DNA from: a virus
Virus record (IMG/VR): IMGVR_UViG_3300042330_000875
Coordinates: 82,078 to 146,077 of that record
Length of the DNA stretch: 64,000 nucleotides
Reading direction: 5' to 3' (one strand)
Shown: positions 33,116-40,808 of the stretch, piece after piece
Layout of the letters: every line of letters begins with the position of its first letter
Position numbering within the stretch: position 1 is the stretch's first letter
The notes under the pieces: model-generated
Database searches by the model: none
What the model saw: the letters and a program-made list of their open reading frames with translations, nothing else
Told to the model about the DNA's origin: nothing
Made by a program: the position numbers and the translations under genes

Positions 33116-33538
33116 ATGTCTAAGAAAAATAAGAAAGAAGTATTGTTGCCATTAACAACGCAACAAGAAATTCTTTTAGATAATCTACAAAATTCTAAAT
33201 ATCTTCGTTTGGATACACAAGAAGATATTGAAAATTTTTATGTATTAGTTAGTCATAAGTTAGCTTATACTGATTATACAGAATCAAAAGTTTTTCCTGA
33301 TAAAGTTTGTCGTATTTCTGCGGTAGTAGCAAAATCAGTTTATGCTCCTAAATCTGTACCAGAAATAAAGCCTTTTAGGTATCCAGTTGGGACAAAAGTT
33401 AAAACTAAACGTCATCGACATGGATATGAAGAAATTTATGGAGTAATTTGTTATTTTGATAATTCAGGTTATGGTATCAGAGACAAAGATAATAATATCT
33501 ATGAATGTAAACATAAAGATTTAATTATTCTTGAATAA
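33116..33538 (+). CDS. Hypothetical protein with SH3-like C-terminus
   Basis: 140 residues. Helical N-terminal half (TTQQEILLDNLQNSKYLRLD), then RYPVGTKVKTKRHRHGYEEIYGVICYFDNSGYGIRDKD (read in parts) which looks like a small beta-barrel. SD AAGGAG. Function unknown. Confidence 0.55.
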   Translation: MSKKNKKEVLLPLTTQQEILLDNLQNSKYLRLDTQEDIENFYVLVSHKLAYTDYTESKVFPDKVCRISAVVAKSVYAPKSVPEIKPFRYPVGTKVKTKRHRHGYEEIYGVICYFDNSGYGIRDKDNNIYECKHKDLIILE

Positions 33539-33566
33539 TTACATTAATGTTAGAAAGAATTTTACA

Positions 33567-33782
33567 ATGAAACATGCAATGACATTGCAAGAAGCACAAA
33601 ATATTTGTTTCAAGAATGGATATTATGGTTCGTATTATGGTTCTGGTTATACGTTTCGTAATGCAATTGAAAATTATTGCAAACAAAAATTATTGCGCGA
33701 TAGTAATAATGAATTAGAAAAAGCTATTTTTCGTATTAAACAAGAGATTAGTAATCCAAAGAGTAAATTCGGTAAAAAATAA
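33567..33782 (+). CDS. Hypothetical small protein
   Basis: 71 residues from ATG 33567 (SD AGAAAG); an in-frame TTG at 33531 is less likely. Contains a YYGSYYGSGY repeat and a basic C-terminus NPKSKFGKK. Unrecognised. Confidence 0.5.
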   Translation: MKHAMTLQEAQNICFKNGYYGSYYGSGYTFRNAIENYCKQKLLRDSNNELEKAIFRIKQEISNPKSKFGKK

Positions 33783-33802
33783 AAAACTATTTAGGTAAAC
33801 GG

Positions 33803-33831
33803 TTGACATAAAGACAAATTTTAAGTAAGAT
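33803..33831 (+). promoter_or_regulatory. Promoter giving a near-leaderless transcript
   Basis: TTGACA 33803-33808, 17 bp, TAAGAT 33826-33831. The ATG at 33838 is only 6 bp after the -10, so transcription should begin at or near the start codon. Confidence 0.55.
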
Positions 33832-33837
33832 GATAAT

Positions 33838-34215
33838 ATGAATAAATTTATACAAAAAATAAAATCATTTTTTATTAAACAAAAAAGATATATTTATTAC
33901 GTAGATGGTGAAAAATTTACAACTAATAAAATCACTACAATTCCTTGGTTTAAACATTCTTCACCTAATGAAAACACGCCTGCTTTTGAGGATTTAAAAA
34001 CTGGTCATAAACATTGGTGTTTAGAAGGACATATTCTTCATCGCTTAACAGGCCCTGTTTCCATTTTATCAGATGGAACTAAAACATTTTATGTAAATGG
34101 TAAAACATATGACAATGTTCAAGATTGGTTAAAAGATCATCCAAATCCAGATTTATACTTCGATGCAATTGGGATGAATGAAACCGATAGAGTTTTATGG
34201 TTTTTACAGAAATAA
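33838..34215 (+). CDS. YYIDGEKF family protein, type A, with basic N-terminal extension
   Basis: 125 residues; the first 16 (MNKFIQKIKSFFIKQK) form a basic amphipathic helix absent from other copies, then YIYYVDGEKF. SSPNENTPA, LHRLTGPVSIL, WLKDHPNPD and NETDRVLWFLQK follow. No SD; probably leaderless. Followed 4 bp later by a type B copy, the only direct A-B tandem with both members intact. Confidence 0.82.
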   Translation: MNKFIQKIKSFFIKQKRYIYYVDGEKFTTNKITTIPWFKHSSPNENTPAFEDLKTGHKHWCLEGHILHRLTGPVSILSDGTKTFYVNGKTYDNVQDWLKDHPNPDLYFDAIGMNETDRVLWFLQK

Positions 34216-34219
34216 AAAA

Positions 34220-34528
34220 ATGAAATATATTTATTATATTGATGGTGAAAAGTTTCTAACTGATATTAGAAAACTAATCCCTTGGGATGTTATTTCATCA
34301 CCAAATGAAAATACGCCCGCTTATGAAGATATTAATACTGGAAGTAAGGCTTGGTGTGAAAAAGGACAAATTTTACATCGATTAACTGGACCTGCTAGAA
34401 TTATGGTTGATGGAACTTGTCAATTTTATTTAAATGGAAAATATTATGAAAATATACATGATTGGTTGAAAGATCATCCAAATCAAGATAATACCTTTCA
34501 AGTTGAAATGTTATTAAAATATTCTTAA
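34220..34528 (+). CDS. YYIDGEKF family protein, type B
   Basis: 102 residues from ATG 34220. YIYYIDGEKFL, SSPNENTPA, LHRLTGPARIM, QFYLNGKYY, DWLKDHPNQDNTFQVEMLLKYS. Sits directly behind a type A copy. No SD of its own beyond AAATAAAAAAA, so likely coupled. Confidence 0.85.
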   Translation: MKYIYYIDGEKFLTDIRKLIPWDVISSPNENTPAYEDINTGSKAWCEKGQILHRLTGPARIMVDGTCQFYLNGKYYENIHDWLKDHPNQDNTFQVEMLLKYS

Positions 34529-34538
34529 TAAATACAAT

Positions 34539-34790
34539 ATGTTTTACGAAGTAATTTTTCATCCAACTCAAATTGAACTAAAATCAATTTCTCCAACTGA
34601 TTTTTATTTTTATCCTTATGCATTATTCAATATAACGCATCAAAAACATTTAATAAATCAATATAGAAAAATCGATTATGATTTAAGTTTTCTTAATCAA
34701 TCAATTTCTTTATGGTTTTCTAAAAAAGGCAATTCAGTAATTTATTGGTTAAATCCAACTGATGAAGTTTTATGGAAATTAAAAAATTGA
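34539..34790 (+). CDS. Small protein with PTDEVLWKLKN tail
   Basis: 83 residues. FYEVIFHPTQIELKSISPTD, an aromatic-rich middle and the end IYWLNPTDEVLWKLKN. It shares only the tail with the type A family. Third in this small operon. Confidence 0.58.
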   Translation: MFYEVIFHPTQIELKSISPTDFYFYPYALFNITHQKHLINQYRKIDYDLSFLNQSISLWFSKKGNSVIYWLNPTDEVLWKLKN

Positions 34791-34842
34791 TTTTAACATA
34801 ACTTTTAGTTATTATTAAGAAAAATTGAAGGTAACAAATCAA

Positions 34843-36138
34843 ATGAAATTATTTATAGGATTACTTATAATATTAATGAGCGTAATTATCAGTGGAGTTG
34901 CAGCTTATTTTAGTGTTTATGGATTAATGGCTTTATTTGCCGCTGCTGCAATTCCAGTAGCAATCATGGGTGTTGTATTAGAAGCAGGTAAATTATTAAT
35001 GGCTGCGGTTTTACATGCCAATTGGAAAAACCCTAAATTCAAATGGCCGTTGAAAAGTTTTATTGGTTTATGTATTGGATTATTGATGATTATCAATGCT
35101 TTAGGTGTTTATGGTTATTTGTCAAGAGGGCATTTAGAGCAAGAAGCACCAAAAGCTGGTATTGAATTACAAATTTCACAATTAGAAACACAAAAAAATA
35201 ATATAGTAGAAGACAATAAAAGATTAAATGATAAAATTGCTTTACTTGATAAATCAATTGAAACTTTTTTGAAAAATGATAAAGCAACTCAAGGTGAAGC
35301 GGCAAGAACAAAACAAAAAATCGAACGTGAACAATTAGAAAAATCAATTCAAGCGAATAATGAAAAAATTAATAAAATAAATGATGAAATTTTACCATTT
35401 AAACAAAAAAATGCTGATGTTGAGGCTAAATTAGGACCAGTAAAATATGTTTCTAAATTATTTGGTGTTGAACCTGAATATGCAGTTATAATAATAATTG
35501 TATTATTAATTGTTGCTTTTGATCCATTTGCAATAGCAATGGTGATAGCAGGCAGTATTAAATTAGAAGAATATTTTGAAGATAAAAAGAAAAAAGTTTC
35601 AAAACAAGAAATTAATCAATTTGAACAAACAATCGACAGTTTAAAATTATCATTAGAAGATAAAAATAATGAAATTAAAACATTAACTGATAATTTAAAT
35701 GAAATAAAAGAAGAAAAAATAAAATATTCTGATTTATTAAATCATCGTTCAATTGAAATTAGTGAATTGCAAGATAAAATAAAAGAATATGATAAAAATG
35801 TCGATGTTTTTTCTCAAGAATTTAATGATAAAGAAAGTTTAAATGAAAAAATAGAAAATTATTCTAATGAAATCAATACATTAAAAAATAATATTAACGA
35901 TTTAGATAAAATTATTTTAGATAAAGATGAACAGATAGAAAAATTAGAAGATCAAGTTAATAGAATGAATTCAGTAACATTATTGCAAGAATTGCAATCA
36001 ATGGATGCGTCATTAAGAAAGGAACAAATCATTCAGATATTAGAAAATAATCCAACTGTTGTAGAAGAAATAGTTAACATTGCCAAAGAAATACAATTAA
36101 CTCCCGGTGGTGATAGAATTAGTAAAGGAAAAATTTAA
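34843..36138 (+). CDS. Membrane protein with long cytoplasmic coiled coils
   Basis: About 431 residues from ATG 34843 (GAAGG upstream; an in-frame TTG at 34825 is also possible). TM segments at about 5-23, 28-52 and 70-95, a coiled coil (about 110-200), another TM (about 215-240, IIIIVLLIVAFDPFAIAMVI) and a second long coiled coil (about 250-390). Resembles large membrane/coiled-coil proteins common in T4-like phages. Its stop overlaps the clpX start by 1 nt. Confidence 0.65.
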   Translation: MKLFIGLLIILMSVIISGVAAYFSVYGLMALFAAAAIPVAIMGVVLEAGKLLMAAVLHANWKNPKFKWPLKSFIGLCIGLLMIINALGVYGYLSRGHLEQEAPKAGIELQISQLETQKNNIVEDNKRLNDKIALLDKSIETFLKNDKATQGEAARTKQKIEREQLEKSIQANNEKINKINDEILPFKQKNADVEAKLGPVKYVSKLFGVEPEYAVIIIIVLLIVAFDPFAIAMVIAGSIKLEEYFEDKKKKVSKQEINQFEQTIDSLKLSLEDKNNEIKTLTDNLNEIKEEKIKYSDLLNHRSIEISELQDKIKEYDKNVDVFSQEFNDKESLNEKIENYSNEINTLKNNINDLDKIILDKDEQIEKLEDQVNRMNSVTLLQELQSMDASLRKEQIIQILENNPTVVEEIVNIAKEIQLTPGGDRISKGKI

Positions 36139-37382
36139 TGTCAACAATTCAATGTTTTTTATGTGGTAAAATACAAAATGATAATAAAGAAATATTTGTT
36201 TGTAACGAATCATCTGAAAGTCCAGTATATATATGCGAAACATGTGTAACAACGGCCAATCAAGCAATTCAAGCATCAAAAGAAACCAAACACGAAAATA
36301 AGCAAGAAATTAGTGAACAAACCGATGAAATCGATGAATTAGAAGAAGATGATTTTCCTTATCCAAATGAAATTAAAGAATTTTTAGATGAATATGTTTG
36401 TGGACAAGAAGAAGCTAAAAAAACCTTATCAGTTGCTTTATTCAATCATCACAATAGAATTCGATCTTTAATGATGGGCCAAGAAACAGAAATTGAGAAA
36501 TCAAATGTATTATTATTAGGCCCAAGTGGTTCAGGAAAAACTTATTTGTTAAAAACATTATCTCGTATGTTGGATTTGCCTTTTGTTCATGTTGATGCTA
36601 CTTCATTTACCGAAGCTGGTTATGTAGGTGAAGATGTAGAAAGTATCATTAATAAACTTTATCAAGAAGCAGGTGGTGATGCTGGATTAGCATCTTTAGG
36701 TATTGTTTATATTGATGAAATTGATAAAAAAGCAAAAAAATCATCTGATAATATTGTTTCAAAAGATATTGGTGGTGAAGGTGTTCAACAATCATTATTG
36801 AAATTAATTGAAGGAACTGCTGTAAACGTTCACATGGGTAAAGGAAAAATGCCTCAAGGACCACAAGCGGTTGTACATACTGATAATATATTATTTGTAT
36901 TTGGTGGTGCATTTGTTGGGTTAAAGAAAATTATTGAACGTAGAATTAATAAAGGTAATATTGGTTTTAACCAAACTAAAGAAGAAATAACAACCGATAA
37001 AATTCAAATTGAAGATTTATATACTTTTGGATTAATACCAGAATTAGTCGGAAGAATTCCGGTTATTGCTGAATTAAAAGCATTAAATGAAAGTGAATTA
37101 AAAAATATTTTAACTAAACCAAAAAATTGTTTAGTTGATCAATATAAAGCTATCTTTGAAATTCACGATTTAAAATTAAAATTTACTGATAATGCATTAA
37201 CTTTAATTGCAAAAGAAGCAATTAAAACAAACACAGGGGCTAGAAGTTTACGTAGAATTATGGAAAAAATTTTAGAACCTATTTTATATGATTTACAAAA
37301 CATTGTTGACAAAGGCTTTAAAACTGTTATAGTCAACGAAGAAACAATTACAAACTTTAAACCTATTTTAAAACGGAGATAA
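36138..37382 (+). CDS. clpX: ClpX-like AAA+ unfoldase
   Basis: 414 residues, full-length ClpX. N-terminal zinc-binding domain with C6, C9, C33, C36; Walker A GPSGSGKT (128-135); pore-1 loop GYVGED (161-166); Walker B IVYIDEID (189-196); the ClpP-docking IGF tripeptide at 275-277; GARSLRRIMEK near the C-terminus. All key functional elements of cellular ClpX are present, so it should unfold substrates and can probably dock on host ClpP. No clpP in the window. It is followed after 1 bp by IF-3. Confidence 0.93.
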   Translation: MSTIQCFLCGKIQNDNKEIFVCNESSESPVYICETCVTTANQAIQASKETKHENKQEISEQTDEIDELEEDDFPYPNEIKEFLDEYVCGQEEAKKTLSVALFNHHNRIRSLMMGQETEIEKSNVLLLGPSGSGKTYLLKTLSRMLDLPFVHVDATSFTEAGYVGEDVESIINKLYQEAGGDAGLASLGIVYIDEIDKKAKKSSDNIVSKDIGGEGVQQSLLKLIEGTAVNVHMGKGKMPQGPQAVVHTDNILFVFGGAFVGLKKIIERRINKGNIGFNQTKEEITTDKIQIEDLYTFGLIPELVGRIPVIAELKALNESELKNILTKPKNCLVDQYKAIFEIHDLKLKFTDNALTLIAKEAIKTNTGARSLRRIMEKILEPILYDLQNIVDKGFKTVIVNEETITNFKPILKRR

Positions 37383-37383
37383 C

Positions 37384-37902
37384 TTGAGTAAAATTATTAA
37401 TGAAGATATTCGTTCCTATCGTGTGCTTTTAATTGACGAAAATGGAACTAAACTTGGTGAATTTAATCGTAATGCTGCAATCCAAATGGCTTATGAAAAA
37501 AATTTAGATTTAGTTCAAATTTCAATTGGACCAAACGAAATTCCAGTAACAAAAATGCTTGATGCTGGAAAGTATTTTTATGAAAAAGAAAAAACTTTTA
37601 AAGCACAACGATCAGCACAACGCGCAAAAGAAATTCAATTAAAAGAAATTCAATTGCGTCCTGTAACTGATACTGGTGATTTAAATGTCAAAGCCAATCG
37701 CACAAAAGAATTTCTATCAGTTGGAGATTTAGTTAAAATTGTCATGCGTTTTAAAGGGCGTGAACAAAGTAATAAAGCAGTTGGCTTCGATACAATGCAA
37801 GAATTTATCGATTTGATTCCCAATAATCTTTATACAGTTGAACAACAATTACAAGATTCAGGAAAACAAATTATTGTTGTATTAAAAGGCATCAAACAAT
37901 AA
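37384..37902 (+). CDS. infC: Translation initiation factor IF-3
   Basis: 172 residues aligned along their whole length with IF-3: N-domain INEDIRSYRVLLIDENGTKL ... NLDLVQIS, linker around DAGKYFYEKEK, and C-domain KEIQLRPVTD ... GDLVKIVMRFKGREQ. IF-3 sets start-codon fidelity on the 30S subunit. The start is TTG, as noncanonical starts are also used by cellular infC for autoregulation. It sits between clpX and a family gene that itself starts with TTG. Phage-encoded IF-3 is uncommon. Confidence 0.9.
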   Translation: MSKIINEDIRSYRVLLIDENGTKLGEFNRNAAIQMAYEKNLDLVQISIGPNEIPVTKMLDAGKYFYEKEKTFKAQRSAQRAKEIQLKEIQLRPVTDTGDLNVKANRTKEFLSVGDLVKIVMRFKGREQSNKAVGFDTMQEFIDLIPNNLYTVEQQLQDSGKQIIVVLKGIKQ

Positions 37903-38238
37903 TTGGCTTATATTTATTATGTTGATGGTGAAAAATTTACAACCGATGATTACGATGAAGTTCCTAAGTATGATGTTTCTTCACCTGATGAAAATACGCC
38001 AGCTTATGAAAGTTTAGAAATTGGAACAAAAGTTTGGTGTAAAAAAGGTTGGCGTTTGTATAGATTAATTGGTCCCGCCGTTGTTTATATAAATGGTGAT
38101 TATAATTTTTGGTTAGATGGAAAATATTATGGAAAAGATATCAATGCTTGGTTAAAAAATCATCCAAATCCAGATATTTATTTCGATGCAATTGGTTTAA
38201 GTGAAACCGAACGAGTTTTGTGGTTTTTGCAAAATTAA
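37903..38238 (+). CDS. YYIDGEKF family protein, type A, TTG start
   Basis: 111 residues beginning AYIYYVDGEKF after a TTG that directly follows the infC stop. SSPDENTPA, LYRLIGPAVVY, NFWLDGKYY, WLKNHPNPD and SETERVLWFLQN. The variant LYRLIGPA replaces HRLTGPA. Because IF-3 controls use of such starts, its translation may respond to the phage IF-3 (inference). Confidence 0.82.
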   Translation: MAYIYYVDGEKFTTDDYDEVPKYDVSSPDENTPAYESLEIGTKVWCKKGWRLYRLIGPAVVYINGDYNFWLDGKYYGKDINAWLKNHPNPDIYFDAIGLSETERVLWFLQN

Positions 38239-38241
38239 TCA

Positions 38242-38270
38242 TTGACAAAAATCAGAAAATTTTCTATATT
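38242..38270 (+). promoter_or_regulatory. Consensus promoter with AGAAAATTTTCT palindrome
   Basis: TTGACA 38242-38247, 17 bp, TATATT 38265-38270, with a perfect 12-bp palindrome. Confidence 0.8.
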
Positions 38271-38304
38271 AGTTTATCAAATAATGTAAACAAGGAGAAT
38301 GTTT

Positions 38305-38496
38305 ATGGATGACTCAACATTTAAAAATATTTTTCAGAAAATTAACGATTATTTAGATGGTTATCCATTTCATAAAAAACTGCGTTTGCTTCAATTAATT
38401 TTAGATAATAATGGCAAATTATCGGAAAATGATAGCTTATTATTCTCCGATCTTTCTAATGAGCAAATCTCATACATAGAAAATTTAATTGAATAA
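38305..38496 (+). CDS. Hypothetical small protein
   Basis: 63 residues from ATG 38305 (AAGGAG with 8-nt spacing; an ATG two codons earlier is too close). All-helical, acidic (MDDSTFKNIFQKINDYLDGY). Own promoter and terminator. Unrecognised. Confidence 0.55.
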   Translation: MDDSTFKNIFQKINDYLDGYPFHKKLRLLQLILDNNGKLSENDSLLFSDLSNEQISYIENLIE

Positions 38497-38500
38497 CTAA

Positions 38501-38527
38501 AGAGGGGAATTAAATTCCTCTCTTTTT
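38501..38527 (+). terminator. Terminator
   Basis: AGAGGGGAATT pairing with AATTCCTCTCT (one G-U), then six T. Confidence 0.7.
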
Positions 38528-38529
38528 TC

Positions 38530-38557
38530 TTGCGTTTTATATAAACTATGTTAAACT
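38530..38557 (+). promoter_or_regulatory. Promoter for the RNA ligase operon
   Basis: TTGCGT 38530-38535, 16 bp, TAAACT 38552-38557; weaker than the palindrome type. Confidence 0.4.
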
Positions 38558-38584
38558 CTTATTATTAACAAAGGAGTTTAAACA

Positions 38585-39778
38585 ATGTTTCCCGATAATC
38601 TTACCCTTGATGAAGTAACTCAAGTAACCAATGATTTTAATAATCAATTGGGTGTTACTGCGTTTTTGCGTGTTGTAAAAGAAGGATATATTGTTTTCAA
38701 TTATGCGTTTCAAACTCCCGATTTGTTCCCAAGGATTAATACAAAAGATGTTTTAGAAAATCGTCGTCGTGCAATTTTGCGTGAATGTCGCGGTTTAACC
38801 TTTGATCTTAATGGTAATTTGATTGCACGTAAATTTGAAAAGTTTTTTAATATGGATCAAATGCCTGAAACGCATCGGTTAGATTTTTCTCGTAATCATC
38901 TTATCATGGATAAGTTAGATGGTAGTATGATTGCGCCTATGTTGGTTGATAACAAAATTATTTGGTCAACTAAAATGGGCGATACCGATATTGCTAAAAT
39001 TGTTGATAATTTTGTTCAAGATAAACCGAACTATGCGAGTTTTGTATTGGATCAAATTAAATTAAATCGCACTGTTCTTTTTGAATTTGTCAGTCGTGAA
39101 AATAAAGTTGTAGTAGATTATCCAGAAGATAATCTAATTATGACTGCTATTCGTGATAATATTACTGGCGATTATATTGCGCGTAATATTCAAGAAATGT
39201 GGGCAAAAGAATATAATATTCCTATTGTAAATGTGTACAATGGAAAAAATATTCATGAATTAGTAACCCAAGCAAAAGATAATTTTGAAGGTTACGTTAT
39301 TTGGTTTCTGGATAACGATCAAAAAGTAAAAATCAAGCTAGATTGGTATCTTGTTCGACATCGCGCAATCGATGCTTTAAGTTCAGAAAAGCGAGTTTTA
39401 GAATTAATCGTTGCTGATCAAGTAGATGATTCAATTGCTTTACTTGACGAAAATGATCAAAAAATTCTAATTGATTTTCAAAAGAAATTTTGGAAAAATG
39501 TCGATGATTATTCAAAAAATCTTGAGATTTCAGTAAAAGAACTTTACGAAAATTGCAAAAAAATTGACAATTCTCGTCGTTATTTTGCTGAACAAGTTTC
39601 AAAAGAAAATCGTTTAACTCAAGCTGCTTATTTTGGTTATTTTGAAAATCAATTGTTTAATTTCCAAGATTTTGTTGTTAAGACGATTAAAAAGAAATTA
39701 AACAATAAAAATAATATTGAGCAAGTTCGGGAAATTTTTAAAATTGTTTGGTCAAGGAATACAACTATTGATGAGTGA
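38585..39778 (+). CDS. rnlA: T4 Rnl1-type RNA ligase
   Basis: 397 residues. RECRGLTFDLNG and motif I K110-LDGS (IMDKLDGSMIAP) match the nucleotidyltransferase domain of T4 RNA ligase 1; VLFEFVSRENKVVVDYP, EGYVIWF and KIKLDWYL correspond to motifs III, IV and V. The C-terminal helical region is longer than the core. T4 Rnl1 with PseT repairs tRNA cut by host anticodon nucleases, so a counter-defence role is likely. AAGGAG SD. Overlaps the next gene by 8 nt. Confidence 0.9.
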   Translation: MFPDNLTLDEVTQVTNDFNNQLGVTAFLRVVKEGYIVFNYAFQTPDLFPRINTKDVLENRRRAILRECRGLTFDLNGNLIARKFEKFFNMDQMPETHRLDFSRNHLIMDKLDGSMIAPMLVDNKIIWSTKMGDTDIAKIVDNFVQDKPNYASFVLDQIKLNRTVLFEFVSRENKVVVDYPEDNLIMTAIRDNITGDYIARNIQEMWAKEYNIPIVNVYNGKNIHELVTQAKDNFEGYVIWFLDNDQKVKIKLDWYLVRHRAIDALSSEKRVLELIVADQVDDSIALLDENDQKILIDFQKKFWKNVDDYSKNLEISVKELYENCKKIDNSRRYFAEQVSKENRLTQAAYFGYFENQLFNFQDFVVKTIKKKLNNKNNIEQVREIFKIVWSRNTTIDE

Positions 39779-40106
39779 TATTGAAAAAACAATTGAGTGG
39801 TTATTAGAAAACGAAGATTTTAGAAAAATTTTACAATTAGAAAATCTTCGTTTTTTAGATTTAAAAAATATTGATACTAAAGATATATGTTTAAATTTAT
39901 ATAAATTAGATGAATATTTTAATTTTATCCGAGAATTTGGTTCTTTTCCTTATAATTTAATTTTTATTAAAGATTATAATAAAATAAATTTATTCGGAAT
40001 TGAATATAAACATTTTCATTTTAATCATGTTAATAATTATGTTATAATTTATTGTCAATTGGATAATACACAAGAAATTTTATGGAGTTTACATGATGGA
40101 CAGTGA
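39771..40106 (+). CDS. Small protein with NTQEILWSL tail
   Basis: 111 residues from ATG 39771 (AAGGAA upstream; the longer TTG start is less likely). Helical start SDIEKTIEWLLENEDFRKIL, beta-rich middle, end IIYCQLDNTQEILWSLHDGQ, a divergent form of the shared tail with a short extension. It starts inside the RNA ligase stop region. Confidence 0.6.
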   Translation: MSDIEKTIEWLLENEDFRKILQLENLRFLDLKNIDTKDICLNLYKLDEYFNFIREFGSFPYNLIFIKDYNKINLFGIEYKHFHFNHVNNYVIIYCQLDNTQEILWSLHDGQ

Positions 40107-40410
40107 AACAATTGAGAAAATTTTTAATAATCCAAAAATAATAGAATTAAATAAACCTGATATTTATTTTTTAGACATGCAAATTCTTCCAAATAATATT
40201 TTATTATTTAATTTTGATGAATATAAACAACATTTACTTAATGATACTTTAATTGGTAATGTATGGTTTTTAGATGAATTAGTCATTCATCTAAAAAATA
40301 ATAATTTTAAACCAGAAATTTTAGAAATTGTTATAGATGATTTAATATTTTATGTAGTTTATAGTGAAATATCAAATACTGATTATTGTTTATGGAGATT
40401 AAAATCATGA
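40093..40410 (+). CDS. Small protein with NTDYCLWRLKS tail
   Basis: 105 residues: SETIEKIFNNPKIIELNKPD parallels the start of the preceding protein, the middle is helical, and the end VVYSEISNTDYCLWRLKS carries the tail. Tandem paralogue of 39771. ATG at 40093 or 40096. Confidence 0.6.
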   Translation: MMDSETIEKIFNNPKIIELNKPDIYFLDMQILPNNILLFNFDEYKQHLLNDTLIGNVWFLDELVIHLKNNNFKPEILEIVIDDLIFYVVYSEISNTDYCLWRLKS

Positions 40411-40808
40411 CTAAAAAAGAAACAACTTTAGAAGAACGTAATGCTTTTGCTCAATATAAATTAGAGTGTCATTTAGAAAACATGTTTTTATCTAAACATG
40501 ATGATACATATCATCCATTAAAAGAAAAATTAATTGATTTAAATTATGTTCTTCATGAAAAAGAACGATCAGGCGCATTGTGTGCTGAAATTTTTTGGGG
40601 ATCAGATAATTTTTTCAACATTTATTATGAACCAAATGTTTTATTCCAATATTGGCGAATTTATCTTAAAAAGATGCATGTTTCGGATTTTACTGAAGAA
40701 AGAAAATTAAATATTAAACAACGATTAAAACATTTCAATGCAAGCGAAGAAATGGTTGAATTTACAAAAATTGTTTTTGATGAGATAAGAAATGAAAAAA
40801 ATACTTAA
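40407..40808 (+). CDS. Hypothetical protein
   Basis: 133 residues from ATG 40407 (GGAG at 9 nt). Helix-rich, acidic-basic mixed; ends RLKHFNASEEMVEFTKIVFD. No shared tail. Coupled to both neighbours by overlaps. Confidence 0.55.
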   Translation: MTKKETTLEERNAFAQYKLECHLENMFLSKHDDTYHPLKEKLIDLNYVLHEKERSGALCAEIFWGSDNFFNIYYEPNVLFQYWRIYLKKMHVSDFTEERKLNIKQRLKHFNASEEMVEFTKIVFDEIRNEKNT

